Shown here: positions 35,282-45,800 of the stretch, piece after piece | Numbering within the stretch: the stretch's first letter is position 1 | Layout of the letters: each line of letters starts with the position of its first letter | DNA from: CALBRZ01 sp964511065 | Lineage (GTDB): Bacteria; Planctomycetota; Planctomycetia; Pirellulales; S012-138 | Assembly: GCA_964511065.1 (NCBI GenBank) | Contig: CAZEEG010000014.1 | Span: 1 to 64,000 of the forward strand | Length of the DNA stretch: 64,000 nt | Direction of reading: 5' to 3' | Notes under the pieces: generated by a model | Databases searched by the model: none | Told to the model about the DNA's origin: nothing | The model's input: the letters and a program-made list of their open reading frames with translations, nothing else | Translations under genes and position numbers: made by a program

Positions 35282-37309
35282 ATGCCCCGAGTCGTTTTGA
35301 TCCGTATTGCATCGCCCGTTGCCCTGCTGTTGCTGGCCGTAACCGCATCGACCGCCTGGGGCCAGGCCGGCGACGAGGCGTTTGAGCAATGGGTTGACCT
35401 GTACGCTCAGCGGATGCCCAAGCAGGCTGCTGCCTGCACGCCCGACTGCCTGGAGCCATTCGACAAGGCTTCGCAGATGGTTGAGCAGTGGGCGGCCTAC
35501 TTGGCGCGGTTTGAAGGCGTGACCGACGGAGCCGGCATCCTCGCCCGCGTCGATCGGCTGATTGCCGCCAAGCATCGCGTCGATGAGCTGCTCGACGAAG
35601 GCTTCGCGATGCGCACCCAGTTCGTGCAGGACCAGATCGACAAGGACCGGATTCGGGTCTGGTTGGGCGTGATGTCCAATCTGATCGACCTCTCGGGCCG
35701 GCTCAAACTGCAACTCAGCGAATCGGTGAACTACGCGGCATTCCGGGTCGCATCCGATGCCACGCTGCGCGAGCGGCTGGTAGAACTGTGCATTCGCCGC
35801 GATAGCGACGTGGGCGCAGCGGTCGTCGGATTGTTGCTGCTGCCGACTCCGCCCGATGCTCCCCAGAGCGTTCCGCCGGTGAGCGATGCCACCAAGCTGC
35901 GGATCATGGAGTTGATTGCCGCCACCGGCGAGCGGAGCCAATTGCCTCGCCTGGCAGAACTGCTGCGCGACCCGCAGACTCCACTGGAGTTGGTGGTGCA
36001 TGCGGTGGATACGATCCGCAAGATTGGTTTACCCCAAGATCTGCGGCCGGAGGAAGTGGACGACGAAACCATGCCGCGCCCGGTCATTACGGCCAACGAG
36101 GCGTTCGGCCTGCTGGAAGGCGTGCCGGCCTCGCGGCTGGATGCTAAGACAGCCGAGTTGCGCCAAGAACTGCTCGACTGGCTCGATCATCGCCGCAAGC
36201 ACGGGCTTGAAGGCAATTCCTACCGGCTGGGACACTTCGACATTCAACCGGGCGACTGGCTGCTGATGCGCAACCCTTCGCCTTATAACTTGTTCACCGA
36301 TCTGCATCCCGGCCTGTTCACCCACGTGGGCGTAGCCGCCATCGAGGAAGGCAGCGACGGCAAGCGGCGAATGGTGATTGTGGACCTGCCCGAGCGCGGT
36401 TCGAGTATCCCTGCCGAGAATGTCGAAAACTATATCCGCAGCACCCTGCACTACGCTTTCCTGCGGCATCCTGATCCCAAGCTCGCGGCGATCATGGGGG
36501 CCAGGGCGGCCAGCATCATCGGCAACGAGTCGTCGTTTGATCTCAATTTCCGCACCGACCGGGTTCTGCCACTCAAGGGCAAGCCACTCAACGGCGTGGC
36601 CATCAAGACCTACTGTGCGGGGCTGCTGCTGCTGTGCGCCCAGGAAACGCCGCTGCCGCGCGAGCGGTTCTTCCCGGTTCCGGAAACGGCCCGGCCCGGC
36701 AATACCATCGAAAACATGAAGAAGCTGGGCCTCTCCATCGGCAAGGACTTTATCTCGCCGACGGGCTGCCTGCTCTCGCCCGAGTTGGCCATTGCCGGCC
36801 GCGTCACGCCCATGTATGAGCCCACCCGCGAAGTTGAAGAAATGGTGTTCGACGCCTTCTCCGATGGGCTGGAATACAAGACGTTCACGCCTTCGCCCGA
36901 CTTGTACCAATCGCTGCGGGTGAAGATGGCGGAAGCGGCGGAGCAAAACCCACTGTTGGCCGAAGCCCTGCGCAAGCAAGAGAACATCGGCCGGGAAATG
37001 GACCTGGTGGCCGCCGCCAAGACCCAGGCGGTGGTCGAAACCCTGGACGAGATCGCATACGGTCATAGCGATCTGTTCGCCAAGGCCCGCTTCGCGGTTA
37101 CCTGCGGCGACCTCAATCGGTTGCCGAGCCTGGGCTACACCGATGAGCAGGTCGAAGAATATCGTAGGTTGCGCGAGCGGCACGACGATCTATACCAGCG
37201 GTTTCTGGCAGGCACGTTGATGGCCCGCGACCTGCGCGTAGCCCTGGTGAAGTACTACGGCGAGCGAGGCAAGCAGGAACTCGACCGCCGCTTCTTCCGC
37301 GAGCAGTAA
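35282..37309 (+). CDS. secreted YiiX/NlpC-P60-like cysteine peptidase-fold protein
   Basis: A 675-residue protein with a signal peptide (VLIRIASPVALLLLAVTASTAWG, cleaved near residue 25). The N-terminal half (about 30-300) is helical with repeat-like segments (DRLIAAKHRVDELLDEGF, LRIMELIAATGERSQLPRLAELLRD, which resemble HEAT repeats). From about residue 325 a permuted NlpC/P60-like (YiiX, poxvirus G6-type) fold appears: IQPGDWLLMRNPSPYN, GLFTHVGVAAIEEGSDG with the His, and IKTYCAGLLLLCAQE with the putative catalytic Cys. It could cleave peptides or amides, or bind lipids, in the envelope. No neighbour explains its role. Confidence 0.7.
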   Translation: MPRVVLIRIASPVALLLLAVTASTAWGQAGDEAFEQWVDLYAQRMPKQAAACTPDCLEPFDKASQMVEQWAAYLARFEGVTDGAGILARVDRLIAAKHRVDELLDEGFAMRTQFVQDQIDKDRIRVWLGVMSNLIDLSGRLKLQLSESVNYAAFRVASDATLRERLVELCIRRDSDVGAAVVGLLLLPTPPDAPQSVPPVSDATKLRIMELIAATGERSQLPRLAELLRDPQTPLELVVHAVDTIRKIGLPQDLRPEEVDDETMPRPVITANEAFGLLEGVPASRLDAKTAELRQELLDWLDHRRKHGLEGNSYRLGHFDIQPGDWLLMRNPSPYNLFTDLHPGLFTHVGVAAIEEGSDGKRRMVIVDLPERGSSIPAENVENYIRSTLHYAFLRHPDPKLAAIMGARAASIIGNESSFDLNFRTDRVLPLKGKPLNGVAIKTYCAGLLLLCAQETPLPRERFFPVPETARPGNTIENMKKLGLSIGKDFISPTGCLLSPELAIAGRVTPMYEPTREVEEMVFDAFSDGLEYKTFTPSPDLYQSLRVKMAEAAEQNPLLAEALRKQENIGREMDLVAAAKTQAVVETLDEIAYGHSDLFAKARFAVTCGDLNRLPSLGYTDEQVEEYRRLRERHDDLYQRFLAGTLMARDLRVALVKYYGERGKQELDRRFFREQ

Positions 37310-37612
37310 GCGCAGCGGCCAAACAGCACTTCCTGTCACCAGGGGGATGCTCGGCCAGCGACCACGCGCTGGCCGTTCGGCGCCGATGGTGTCGTAGTCG
37401 GCACACACAGAAGATTGTGCGGCGAGCGGAAGTGTGTGCGATGAGGCCCGGCTGCGTCGTTTTGTCGTAGCTAGTTGGTGGTGCGTCTTCGCGTGCTCCA
37501 CCAAATCAGTAGTCAACTGCGGCCCATTTTGTCCATAATGGACAGACCTAGCGGGAAAGGGGCACATTCCCTGCCCGACTGAGCGGGCCGTTTTCGTTCA
37601 GCCCGCGGCGTA
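37310..37612. other. intergenic stretch upstream of the hybrid histidine kinase
   Basis: 303 bp with the perfect palindrome at 37530-37544; otherwise nothing supported. Confidence 0.4.
37530..37544. promoter_or_regulatory. 15-bp perfect palindrome upstream of the kinase gene
   Basis: TGTCCATAATGGACA: two 7-base arms around a central A, 69 bp before ATG 37613. CATAAT inside it could be a -10 hexamer, which would place a protein-binding operator on the promoter. Unproven. Confidence 0.45.
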
Positions 37613-40600
37613 ATGCACCCCGTACGCGTATGCGTCACAGGAGTCGTCGTGCCGGGTTCGCACGAGTTTCCGTCGCGCGCCTCTCCGCCGCGTCACATCC
37701 ATTGGGCCGGACTCCTCCTGATCGCTGGAACTGCCGGGCTCGTCGCAGCCAACCTGGCGGGCGTTGGCAGATCAGGCTGGGAACCGGGGGTCGCGTGGCG
37801 GGTGGCCGGCGTGGTAGTGTCGGTCGCCCTGGTCGTGGCCGGCGGCCTGTGGATGGCAGCCATGGCACGGCGTCCTTCCCGGCAGCCAGATGAAATCGCA
37901 CCGGGCAGCGAATCCTTGCCGCATCCGGTACACGATACGGCCGCTGCCTTGGATCACTACCGTTCGGCCTTGCGCGACTCCGAGGCCCTGTACGCATCGC
38001 TGGTGGATAACTTGCCGGTGTGCGTATTGCGCAAGGACCTCCAAGGGCGATTCACATTTGCCAACCAGGCATTTCGAAAACTCATCCATCGCAATTCCGA
38101 AGAAATTCTGGGCCGCACCGATTTTGACTTCTTCCCCGAGGAACTGGCGGCCAAGTACCGCCGCGACGACCAGGAGATCATTCGCGCGGGCGAGTTGTTT
38201 GAAGACGTGGAAACGCACGTCCGCGACGACGGCAAACAACTGTTCGTCCACGTGGTGAAAACGCCGCTGTACGACGCCAACGGCAATCCGATTGGCACGC
38301 AGGCCATCTTTTGGGATGTCACCGAGCGCAAGCGCGCGGAATTGGCGCTGCAGGAAAGCGAGCACCGGTTCCGCCAGTTGGCCGATCATCTGCACGAAGT
38401 CTTCTGGATCACCACGGCCGACGGCGACCACTTCGAGTATGTGAGTCCCGCCTTTGAGGCCATCTGGGGACGCAAACGCGAGGAACTGCACGAACATCCC
38501 GAAATCTGGACCCTGGCCATCCATAGCGACGACCGGGCGCGGGTTCGCAAAGCGTTTGTGCAGTCGGCCACGCAAGGTAATTTTGCGATTCGTTACCGGA
38601 TCGTGCGGTCCGACGGCAACATCCGCTGGATTTACGACCGCGGCTATCCGGTCCGCGACACCGAAGGCAACGTGTATCGTATCGCCGGCACCGCCGAGGA
38701 CATTACCGCGATGGTGGAGGCCGAGGCCGCGCTCCAGCGGGCCAAGGAACAGGCCGAGGCGGCCAACCGGGCCAAGAGTGCCTTCCTGGCCAATATCAGC
38801 CACGAAATCCGCACGCCGATGAACGCCATCATCGGCATGACCGAACTGGTGCTCGATACCCCACTGCTGCCCGAGCAGCGCGAATACCTGCGGATGTCGC
38901 GCGAGTCGGCCGAGTCGCTGCTGGCGCTGATCAACAGCATCCTGGATTTCTCCAAGATCGAAGCAGGGAAGTTCGATCTCGACCTGGAACCGTTCGACTT
39001 GGCACAGTGCCTGGGCGATACGATGAAACTGCTGGCCGTCCGGTCGCATACCAAGGGCGTCGAACTGATATACGACCTGGATGCCGCCGTGCCGTGCCAG
39101 TTGATCGGCGACCCTCACCGGTTGCGGCAGGTGCTGGTCAATCTGGTGGGCAATGCCATCAAGTTTACCGACCAGGGCGAAGTGGCCGTGGAAGTGGGGG
39201 TCGAACGTACCAAAGGCGACCGCGTGGTGCTCGCCTTCGCCGTGCGCGATACGGGAATTGGCATCCCGCGCGATAAATTGGCCCAGATCTTTGAGGCCTT
39301 TGAGCAAGTCGATAACAGCCCCACCCGCCGGTTTGGCGGCACAGGGCTGGGGCTGACCATCGCTGCCAAGCTGGTCGAGATGATGTCGGGCAACATCTCC
39401 GCCGAAAGCACCGAGGGACTCGGCAGCACGTTTCGCTTTACCGCCGAGTTCCAGCGGTGCGCCCAGGTGTCGCCGGAGGTGGACTACAGCGAAAAGCTTA
39501 GCGGCGTCCGTGTGCTGGCCGTGGATGATAATCCGACCAATCTCCGGGTGTTGCAGGGCATCCTGCAGCGGTGGCGCATGGACATTGCGTGCGTGGCATC
39601 GGCCGAGGAGGCCCTGGCGCAACTGAATGCGGCACACGCAGCCGGCCGAGCGTTCCAACTGTTGCTTTCCGACGTGCAGATGCCTCGCACCGACGGCTTT
39701 ACATTGGCCCGGCAGGTTACCGAACGCCCGCAATTCGCCAGGCTGCCGATTGTACTGTTGACCTCAGGCGACCATCGCTACGACGCGCCGGAGTCGCAAG
39801 GGCTGAACGTGGCCGCCCACCTGTTGAAACCCGTTAAAGCAGGCGAACTGGGGGCCGCGATCGTGCGCGCTTTGGGGCTGGATCAGCCCGCGGCCGCGCC
39901 CAGTGATGACGAACAATCCGAAGTTCCGCTTCCCAACCTGCGAATCCTCGTTGCCGAAGACAGCCTGGTGAACCGCCGCCTGGTGCAAGGGCTGCTCACT
40001 CGGCGAGGGCATGAAGTGGTGGCCGTGGAGAATGGCCGCGAGGCCGTGGAGGCCGTCGCTCGCGAATCCTTCGACCTGGTGCTGATGGATATCCAGATGC
40101 CTGAGCTGGACGGCCTGGCGGCCACGCGAGAAATTCGCGCCGCGGAGGCGGCCACGGGCAGGCAGCGCATTCCGATCGTGGCCCTGACCGCCCACGCCAT
40201 GAAAGGCGACCGCGAGATGTGCCTGGCCGCCGGCATGGATGGTTACGTTTCCAAGCCGGTCAGGATGCAGCAACTGGCGAAGACGATCTCGCAGTTGCTG
40301 GCCGCCCAAGAGGATGCCCAAGAAAAGTCAGGCGACGGGACCACGGGCGACGGGGCCACGGGCGACATGCAATCGCTCGTCGATACGGCCATCGCGCTGC
40401 AAACGAAAACGGCACTGGGCCCGCTTAGCACCGCGATACGTACGGATGGGGAAGTCCAGAATAACGGCGAGCCAGGTAAATTCGGCGGTGTGGATTGGCA
40501 GATCGCGCTGCAATCGGCGGGCGGGGATGAATCGCTGCTTGCCGATCTCCTGGCTGCGTTCCTGCAAGAGTGCCCCACGCTCTTGGAGCAGGCCCGCCGA

Positions 40601-40885
40601 GCGTACGACCTGGGCGATGCCTCCGGCCTGCGGCGGGCCGCGCATACGCTTAAAGGTTCGCTGCGTTACCTGGGGGCCGAACCGTGTGCGGTGTTGGCGT
40701 TGGAATTGGAACAGGCCGCGCACCGCTGCGAATTATCGCAGGCCGCTGGGTTGCTTCCGCGGCTTGAAGCGGCCGTGGCCCCGCTGCTGCCGGAGGTGCG
40801 CGGATTATTGTTCCAACGGTTGGCTGCGGCCGAGAAGAGCCCACTGGCCGATCCCGCGCGCGATCGGGCCTCGGGTTCGGCTTAA
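37613..40885 (+). CDS. hybrid histidine kinase, PAS-PAS-HisKA-HATPase-REC-REC-Hpt
   Basis: A 1090-residue membrane sensor kinase. Two membrane segments (about 27-45 and 62-82) are followed by two PAS domains (about 115-235 and 245-370), HisKA with SHEIRTPMNA (phospho-His397), an HATPase (NAIKFTDQGEVAVEVG, RDTGIGIPRDKLAQIFEAF, GTGLGLTIAAKLV), two receiver domains (phospho-Asp687 in SDVQMPRTDG and Asp826 in MDIQMPELDG) and a C-terminal Hpt domain (AHTLKGSLRYLG, His1011). This is a complete multi-step phosphorelay in one chain, needing a final response regulator. The REC/HATPase gene 202 bp downstream is the obvious candidate. The start could also be GTG 37649. Confidence 0.95.
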   Translation: MHPVRVCVTGVVVPGSHEFPSRASPPRHIHWAGLLLIAGTAGLVAANLAGVGRSGWEPGVAWRVAGVVVSVALVVAGGLWMAAMARRPSRQPDEIAPGSESLPHPVHDTAAALDHYRSALRDSEALYASLVDNLPVCVLRKDLQGRFTFANQAFRKLIHRNSEEILGRTDFDFFPEELAAKYRRDDQEIIRAGELFEDVETHVRDDGKQLFVHVVKTPLYDANGNPIGTQAIFWDVTERKRAELALQESEHRFRQLADHLHEVFWITTADGDHFEYVSPAFEAIWGRKREELHEHPEIWTLAIHSDDRARVRKAFVQSATQGNFAIRYRIVRSDGNIRWIYDRGYPVRDTEGNVYRIAGTAEDITAMVEAEAALQRAKEQAEAANRAKSAFLANISHEIRTPMNAIIGMTELVLDTPLLPEQREYLRMSRESAESLLALINSILDFSKIEAGKFDLDLEPFDLAQCLGDTMKLLAVRSHTKGVELIYDLDAAVPCQLIGDPHRLRQVLVNLVGNAIKFTDQGEVAVEVGVERTKGDRVVLAFAVRDTGIGIPRDKLAQIFEAFEQVDNSPTRRFGGTGLGLTIAAKLVEMMSGNISAESTEGLGSTFRFTAEFQRCAQVSPEVDYSEKLSGVRVLAVDDNPTNLRVLQGILQRWRMDIACVASAEEALAQLNAAHAAGRAFQLLLSDVQMPRTDGFTLARQVTERPQFARLPIVLLTSGDHRYDAPESQGLNVAAHLLKPVKAGELGAAIVRALGLDQPAAAPSDDEQSEVPLPNLRILVAEDSLVNRRLVQGLLTRRGHEVVAVENGREAVEAVARESFDLVLMDIQMPELDGLAATREIRAAEAATGRQRIPIVALTAHAMKGDREMCLAAGMDGYVSKPVRMQQLAKTISQLLAAQEDAQEKSGDGTTGDGATGDMQSLVDTAIALQTKTALGPLSTAIRTDGEVQNNGEPGKFGGVDWQIALQSAGGDESLLADLLAAFLQECPTLLEQARRAYDLGDASGLRRAAHTLKGSLRYLGAEPCAVLALELEQAAHRCELSQAAGLLPRLEAAVAPLLPEVRGLLFQRLAAAEKSPLADPARDRASGSA

Positions 40886-41087
40886 CCGCGCGGCGGACCG
40901 CATGCGCGCGGCCAAGCCGCCACTTGCCGTGGCCGTTGCCAGCGGGTACAAGGCCAACCATCCGCGGGGGGGCCTTTGCCGGCGGGGAGCGACCCTGCCT
41001 GGCCCTCTTGCGGTACAATGCCGAAGCGACGGGCGATTCCCCACCCGGCCGCAACGCCATTTCCCCCTCGACGAGCAAGGTTCATCC

Positions 41088-42026
41088 ATGACAACCGTGC
41101 TGGTGGTCGATGACGTCGCCGCCGATCGCGCTTTGGCCGGCGGCCTGATCGAAAAAGGCACCGGTTTCACCGTCACGTTCGCAGCCAGCGGTGAAGAAGC
41201 CTTGCAGCGCATCCGGCGCCTCACGCCCGATGTGGTCGTGACCGACTTGCAGATGGGCGACCTGACGGGGCTGGACCTGGTAGAAATCCTGGCCGATGAA
41301 TTTCCCGACTTGCCGGTGCTGCTGATGACGGCCCACGGCAGCGAGGAAATTGCCACCGCCGCCCTCCAGGCCGGGGCCGTTACCTACGTTCCCAAGACTC
41401 AACTGGCTAACCGCCTGGCCACCGCGCTGGAACAGGTGGTCGAATTGTTTCGGGGCGACGACCGGCACGACCGTCTGCTTAAGTACCTCTCGCGCTGCGA
41501 TACGTCGTTTGTTCTTGAGAACGATCCGCTGCTGATTCCGCCGCTCATCACGCACCTGCAGCAACAACTCACCTGGGCAGGTATCTGCACGGCCCCCGAG
41601 AGCATTCGGGTAGGCATTGCCCTGGAAGAAGCGTTGAGCAACGCCCTGTATCACGGGAACCTGGAGATCAGCCGCGAGGCGTTTGAAGAGGCCAGGGCGG
41701 CAATGGTGGTCGGGGAGCCATTCGATTTGGTTCAGCAGCGGCGCGAGCAGCCACCGTACAACCAGCGCGTGATCCGTGTCCAGGTGGAAATGACGCCCCA
41801 GGAAGCTCGCTTCACGATTGAGGACCAAGGGCCCGGCTTCGATGTCTCCAGCCTGCCCGCCCCAGACGACGAATCCGCCTGGCAACGAGCGCCGGGCCGC
41901 GGCCTGCTATTGATCCACGGCCTGATGGACGAGGTGCAATACAACGACCGCGGCAACCGCGTGACCCTGACCAAGCGGCGGCTGGTCCGCGAAGAACCCG
42001 ACCTTTCAGAAATCACCCTGGATTAG
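41088..42026 (+). CDS. response regulator with RsbW-type ATPase output domain
   Basis: A 312-residue protein: receiver domain at 1-120 (LVVDDVAADRAL; phosphoacceptor Asp53 in VVTDLQMGDLTG; conserved Lys at about 104 in VPKTQL) fused to a HATPase_c_2 domain (N-box IALEEALSNALYHGN, then IEDQGPGFD and GRGLLLIHGLMDEVQY). The HATPase lacks HisKA, as in anti-sigma kinases of the RsbW/SpoIIAB type, so it probably phosphorylates or sequesters an antagonist protein. It lies 202 bp after the hybrid kinase and is most likely its output regulator. No anti-anti-sigma gene is in the window. Confidence 0.88.
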   Translation: MTTVLVVDDVAADRALAGGLIEKGTGFTVTFAASGEEALQRIRRLTPDVVVTDLQMGDLTGLDLVEILADEFPDLPVLLMTAHGSEEIATAALQAGAVTYVPKTQLANRLATALEQVVELFRGDDRHDRLLKYLSRCDTSFVLENDPLLIPPLITHLQQQLTWAGICTAPESIRVGIALEEALSNALYHGNLEISREAFEEARAAMVVGEPFDLVQQRREQPPYNQRVIRVQVEMTPQEARFTIEDQGPGFDVSSLPAPDDESAWQRAPGRGLLLIHGLMDEVQYNDRGNRVTLTKRRLVREEPDLSEITLD

Positions 42027-42371
42027 CCGCAGGCCGCGGCCCTGGCAACGGGCGCGCAGGGGCATCCGGGCCCTTTCCAGGCCATGAACACAAGGCGGCA
42101 CCCTATGCGGTACAATGGGGGGCAAGGCATCATGCCCTGCGGCCTCGTTGCGCGTGCTGGTACCTGGCCGTTGGCAGGCACTGCCAACGGCCGCAGCCAG
42201 TTGCCCCTGGGCGGTCGCACGTCGGCATGTGACTGATTGCCGCATGACCATGGCAGGAGATTTGCATTAGCACGGCTTTATGGTTGCACTTGCGTTTCAA
42301 CGAGCATCACACCTGCACACGGACGCCTGGCGGCCATCCACTTATCCCAAACTGATCGAGGAGGATTCAAC
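42027..42371. other. intergenic stretch with a promoter-like -10 motif
   Basis: 345 bp. GCGGTACAAT (42107-42116) resembles the -10 motif near 41010 and 7107. No matching -35 is clear. The GAGGAGGATT ribosome-binding site of the cupin gene ends the gap. Confidence 0.35.
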
Positions 42372-42785
42372 GTGGCCATTCATCATGCACAGTCGGGCGA
42401 ACTGGTGGACCTCAACGTTGAAGCAGCTGGCGGCAAGACGGCGGTTCTGGTTAAGAACGATGACCTGGAGATCATCCGCCTGACGATTGATGCCGGCGGT
42501 GAGATCCCCTCGCACCGGGCACCGAACCAACTGGTGGTGCAATGCCTCAGCGGGAAGGTGGAATTCACCGTGAACGACAAGCCCCAGATCATGAGGCCGG
42601 GGCACTTGCTGCATCTTTCCGGGCGTGAACCCCACTCGGTCAAAGGATTGGAACGAAGCGTGCTGCTGTTGACGCTATTGCTAGGCGGTGACGAACCGCC
42701 CAAGGAAGAAGTGCAGGAGGCGTCTGAAGAATCGTTCCCCGCCAGCGATTCTCCTTCCTGGACCGGTCTTTCGGCCAACGGATAA
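42372..42785 (+). CDS. cupin domain protein, GTG start
   Basis: A 137-residue cupin. The start is GTG 42372 after a strong GAGGAGGATT; earlier ATG codons give unlikely composition. The cupin motifs are IDAGGEIPSHRAPNQLVVQCLSG and RPGHLLHLSGREPHSVKG, the second carrying a His. The C-terminal tail is acidic and Ser/Pro-rich. It probably binds a metal or small ligand; function unknown. It is convergent with the 1421-residue protein gene. Confidence 0.78.
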   Translation: MAIHHAQSGELVDLNVEAAGGKTAVLVKNDDLEIIRLTIDAGGEIPSHRAPNQLVVQCLSGKVEFTVNDKPQIMRPGHLLHLSGREPHSVKGLERSVLLLTLLLGGDEPPKEEVQEASEESFPASDSPSWTGLSANG

Positions 42786-42889
42786 CGCAGGCGCAGGCTG
42801 CAAACGGGGCAAGCCCATTGCCGATTGCGGGCAGGCGGCAGGGGGGACCAGGTGCGATGGCGCCACCCCCCGGCGGCCGCTGGGCGCCC

Positions 42890-45800
42890 TTAGAACCGCA
42901 TCCACCGCGGGACAAACTGCTTCATGCGATCCATGAAGCCGGTTCGTTCCGCCGGTTTGGAAGTGGGGCCCTGGGCCTGCTGACCCGCGTCACCGCCGGT
43001 TCCCGCGCCGGGATTGTTATTGCCGCGGGGTGGGCCGGCTCCTGGCGTTTGATCGGAGCCGCCGGTCGATCCGCTTGAGCTGCCTGTGCCTTGTGCGGCC
43101 GTACCGGCGATATTTTCCGCTGGCGGATGGTCGTGAACGTGCATGGTCAGGAACCGCGGCCAGTAGCCTTCCAGTAGTCGCAGGCAGTCGGCGATTTCAT
43201 GGTTCTGGAGTTTGACTCCGGCCAGGGTGATGAGCTTGGACAGTTCCACCAGTTCGTCGCGGCGGAACAACAAGTCGAAGCATTGCACTTCGTCGACCCA
43301 GACCTGGCCCGGCCCCATCAGATCGAAGCGCACTCTCAGTTCGGAAAGTCCCTGGGTGGGCAAGTCGTGGACCTGGAAGACGAACTGCGTCCAACGGGAA
43401 TGCAACTTGGGAACGCGCTCCCCGTGTCCAACCGGCGCATGGCGGTAATAGTTTCCACCCTCCAGGATTCCTTCAATGGCCAGTCGAAGGGGCGGTTGCT
43501 GCTGGGGATCGTCGATCCGGAGCCATACACTGACCGCAAAGCGGCCGGTTTCTGGCGGCTTGAGCGGGTCGCTCACCAGCGACAGGATTGGCCCGTTGCT
43601 GGTGAGTTTCACGCTGCGCTCGCCTTGGTGCTTGTGCTGGGTGTCCAGCTCGACCGACGTACCCGGCTGCATGCTGGCGGACCAGCCCTCGGGCTGGTGC
43701 TGGTCGCCGAGGGTTTCAAAGCCCCGATTCACCAAGGGCAGCGGCTGAGGGGTTTCGCGCAGCGAGGCGGCCCTGGCTGCCAGTTCTTCGAGCTTGTCGT
43801 TGAGGGGTTTGTGGCAATCGGGCGGGAGGCGGACTTCCACGCGGTGAACCTTCACGCCCACGGCGTCGATCTTCGCCGCGGCCAGGCCATACGGTTCAAT
43901 TTCCAGTTCCCAGACCCGGCCTTCGGAAGTCGAATCGAGCGCGATGGTTTCTTCATTCAGGCCAACTCGGACCAGTTTCTCGACGGCCGTTCCCTCCAGG
44001 TAGAGACGCGCCTTCACCTGCCAGGGGGAATCGTTGACCGCATAGAGCCACGTTTGCTGATCGGCGGCGGCGATCCGAACCGTGAGCGGTTGTGGCACGC
44101 GGTCCACGCTGGTAAAGCTTTGGCCCGGCAGCGACCGCAGCACGGCCAGCAATTCCTGAAGCGATTCTTCCTGTCCCAGCGGCAGCATGAACCCGCCGTC
44201 GAACAGCTTGCGGCTATCGAAGGCGGCGAGGTGCCGGACAAACCGCCGCCGATTGTACTCGGCCGCCGGTGGCGTGTGCGCCGCGATCCAGCCCACCCCG
44301 GGCGCAAACGGCGCGCGGCTTTCAAACGATGGTACGTCGGCATCCAGGCTGGCGTGATGCAGCAGGCTGGCCTCGACGGTTCCGGCGCCTTGCGGGCCGC
44401 CGAACGCCCGCGCGATGTCCCACCCCAATTGGGGCGAAAGGCTGTCGAGCCGCTCGGCCAATTGAACCTTTTCCGAGCGGAGCAGCACGATGCCGGGCTC
44501 GCGATGCAACTGCGGGTCGATGCCGGCTTCCAGCAATATGGATGCGGCGTCGAACCGCTGCGGCAGCGACGGCACCAACCGACTTTGCCAGGGAGGACCG
44601 TCGAACATTTTGCCGGCCGCGAGAATCAAGTCGGCACCGGGCTTGGCCAACACCAGCTCGCGCCGCATCGCGCGATACAGGTTGCGCATCACGCCGGCAC
44701 GCCAGGCCAGCCAGGCCTCGCGTTGCGGCCCCAACAGGTGCGCAGCGCGCTGGGCAAACCGCGTGGGGCCCGTGCCGGGCACTTCAATGCCTGTATCTTC
44801 TGTGAACCGGGCGATGGTCGCGTCGTCAAACCCCCACTCCGGGCCGGGCAGTTGGGCATAGCCCCGGGCGGAAAGCGTAATCGACAGCGCGTGGAACGAT
44901 TCGTGGTTGGCGCAGCGGCGAGCCAGCTCGCGAACCACCTGCAGCATCGCCGCCTGCACGCGCGGATGGAGCGGGTTGTAATACGCCGCCGGGCCGCTGC
45001 CGCGGTAGCGGTGCCGCCATGAAAGCCCGTCGGCTCCCACCCAGACGAGGCCCTCGGCGTCGGGCCCGCCCGCCCGCAATAGGGTTTCCAATTCTGGCAG
45101 CGGGCTGGAAAACTCCACCGCGGGAATGAGTTGCAAATCGTATCGGTCGAACAATCGCAGCAGCAGTTCCAGTACGTCCTTGCGCTGCACATCCTGCCCT
45201 GAGGCAAAATAGGTCCCCGTATCGAACCGTGGCGTGGGTTGCAGCAGGTCGCTGGGATAGATGGCACTGCCTTCGCAGGCAGCGGTCACCACGGCCCCGC
45301 CGTATCCCAAGTGCTTGAGGTACTGCGCCAACCGGTCTGCCCCCTCGTAGAAGGTCGTCCAATCGGAAAGCGCCTTGCCGCTCCAGCCATCAACCGCTTC
45401 GGCCCCCAAGAAATTCTTGGCAAACAGCGGCTTGTCCAAGTAGGCAAACAGGGCCCGCTCGCTGGGCTTGGCCAGTTTCGCAGGCGGTTGCTGCGGCACC
45501 GGATCGGTTGCCGACGGCTCCAGCTCCGGCAATCTCGCAGGGCCAGCCAGCAGCCGTACCCTGCCGTAGACCGCGGGCAGCGCGCGGCGGCGATTGTGCA
45601 GCAGCAGCCACGGGGCCTCCGTGCGCGGCCAGAACACCAACCGGTGGGTCAACCAGCGCTGGGGACCGGCGGACGGATGCGGCAGGTCGAAGCCCGAATC
45701 CAGCGACACGGCCGGCGTGGTCCTCCCTGGCCCCGTTTCGACAATGCTGATGCCCAACGTCTGAGGTACATCGCTGGGAAACGATACTTCCACGATGTGG

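Noticed and set aside
43199..45022. 607-codon plus-strand open frame inside the large exported protein gene
   Set aside because: It is antisense to a protein-like gene, has no ribosome-binding site and no recognisable domain; GC-rich antisense frames of this kind are common.
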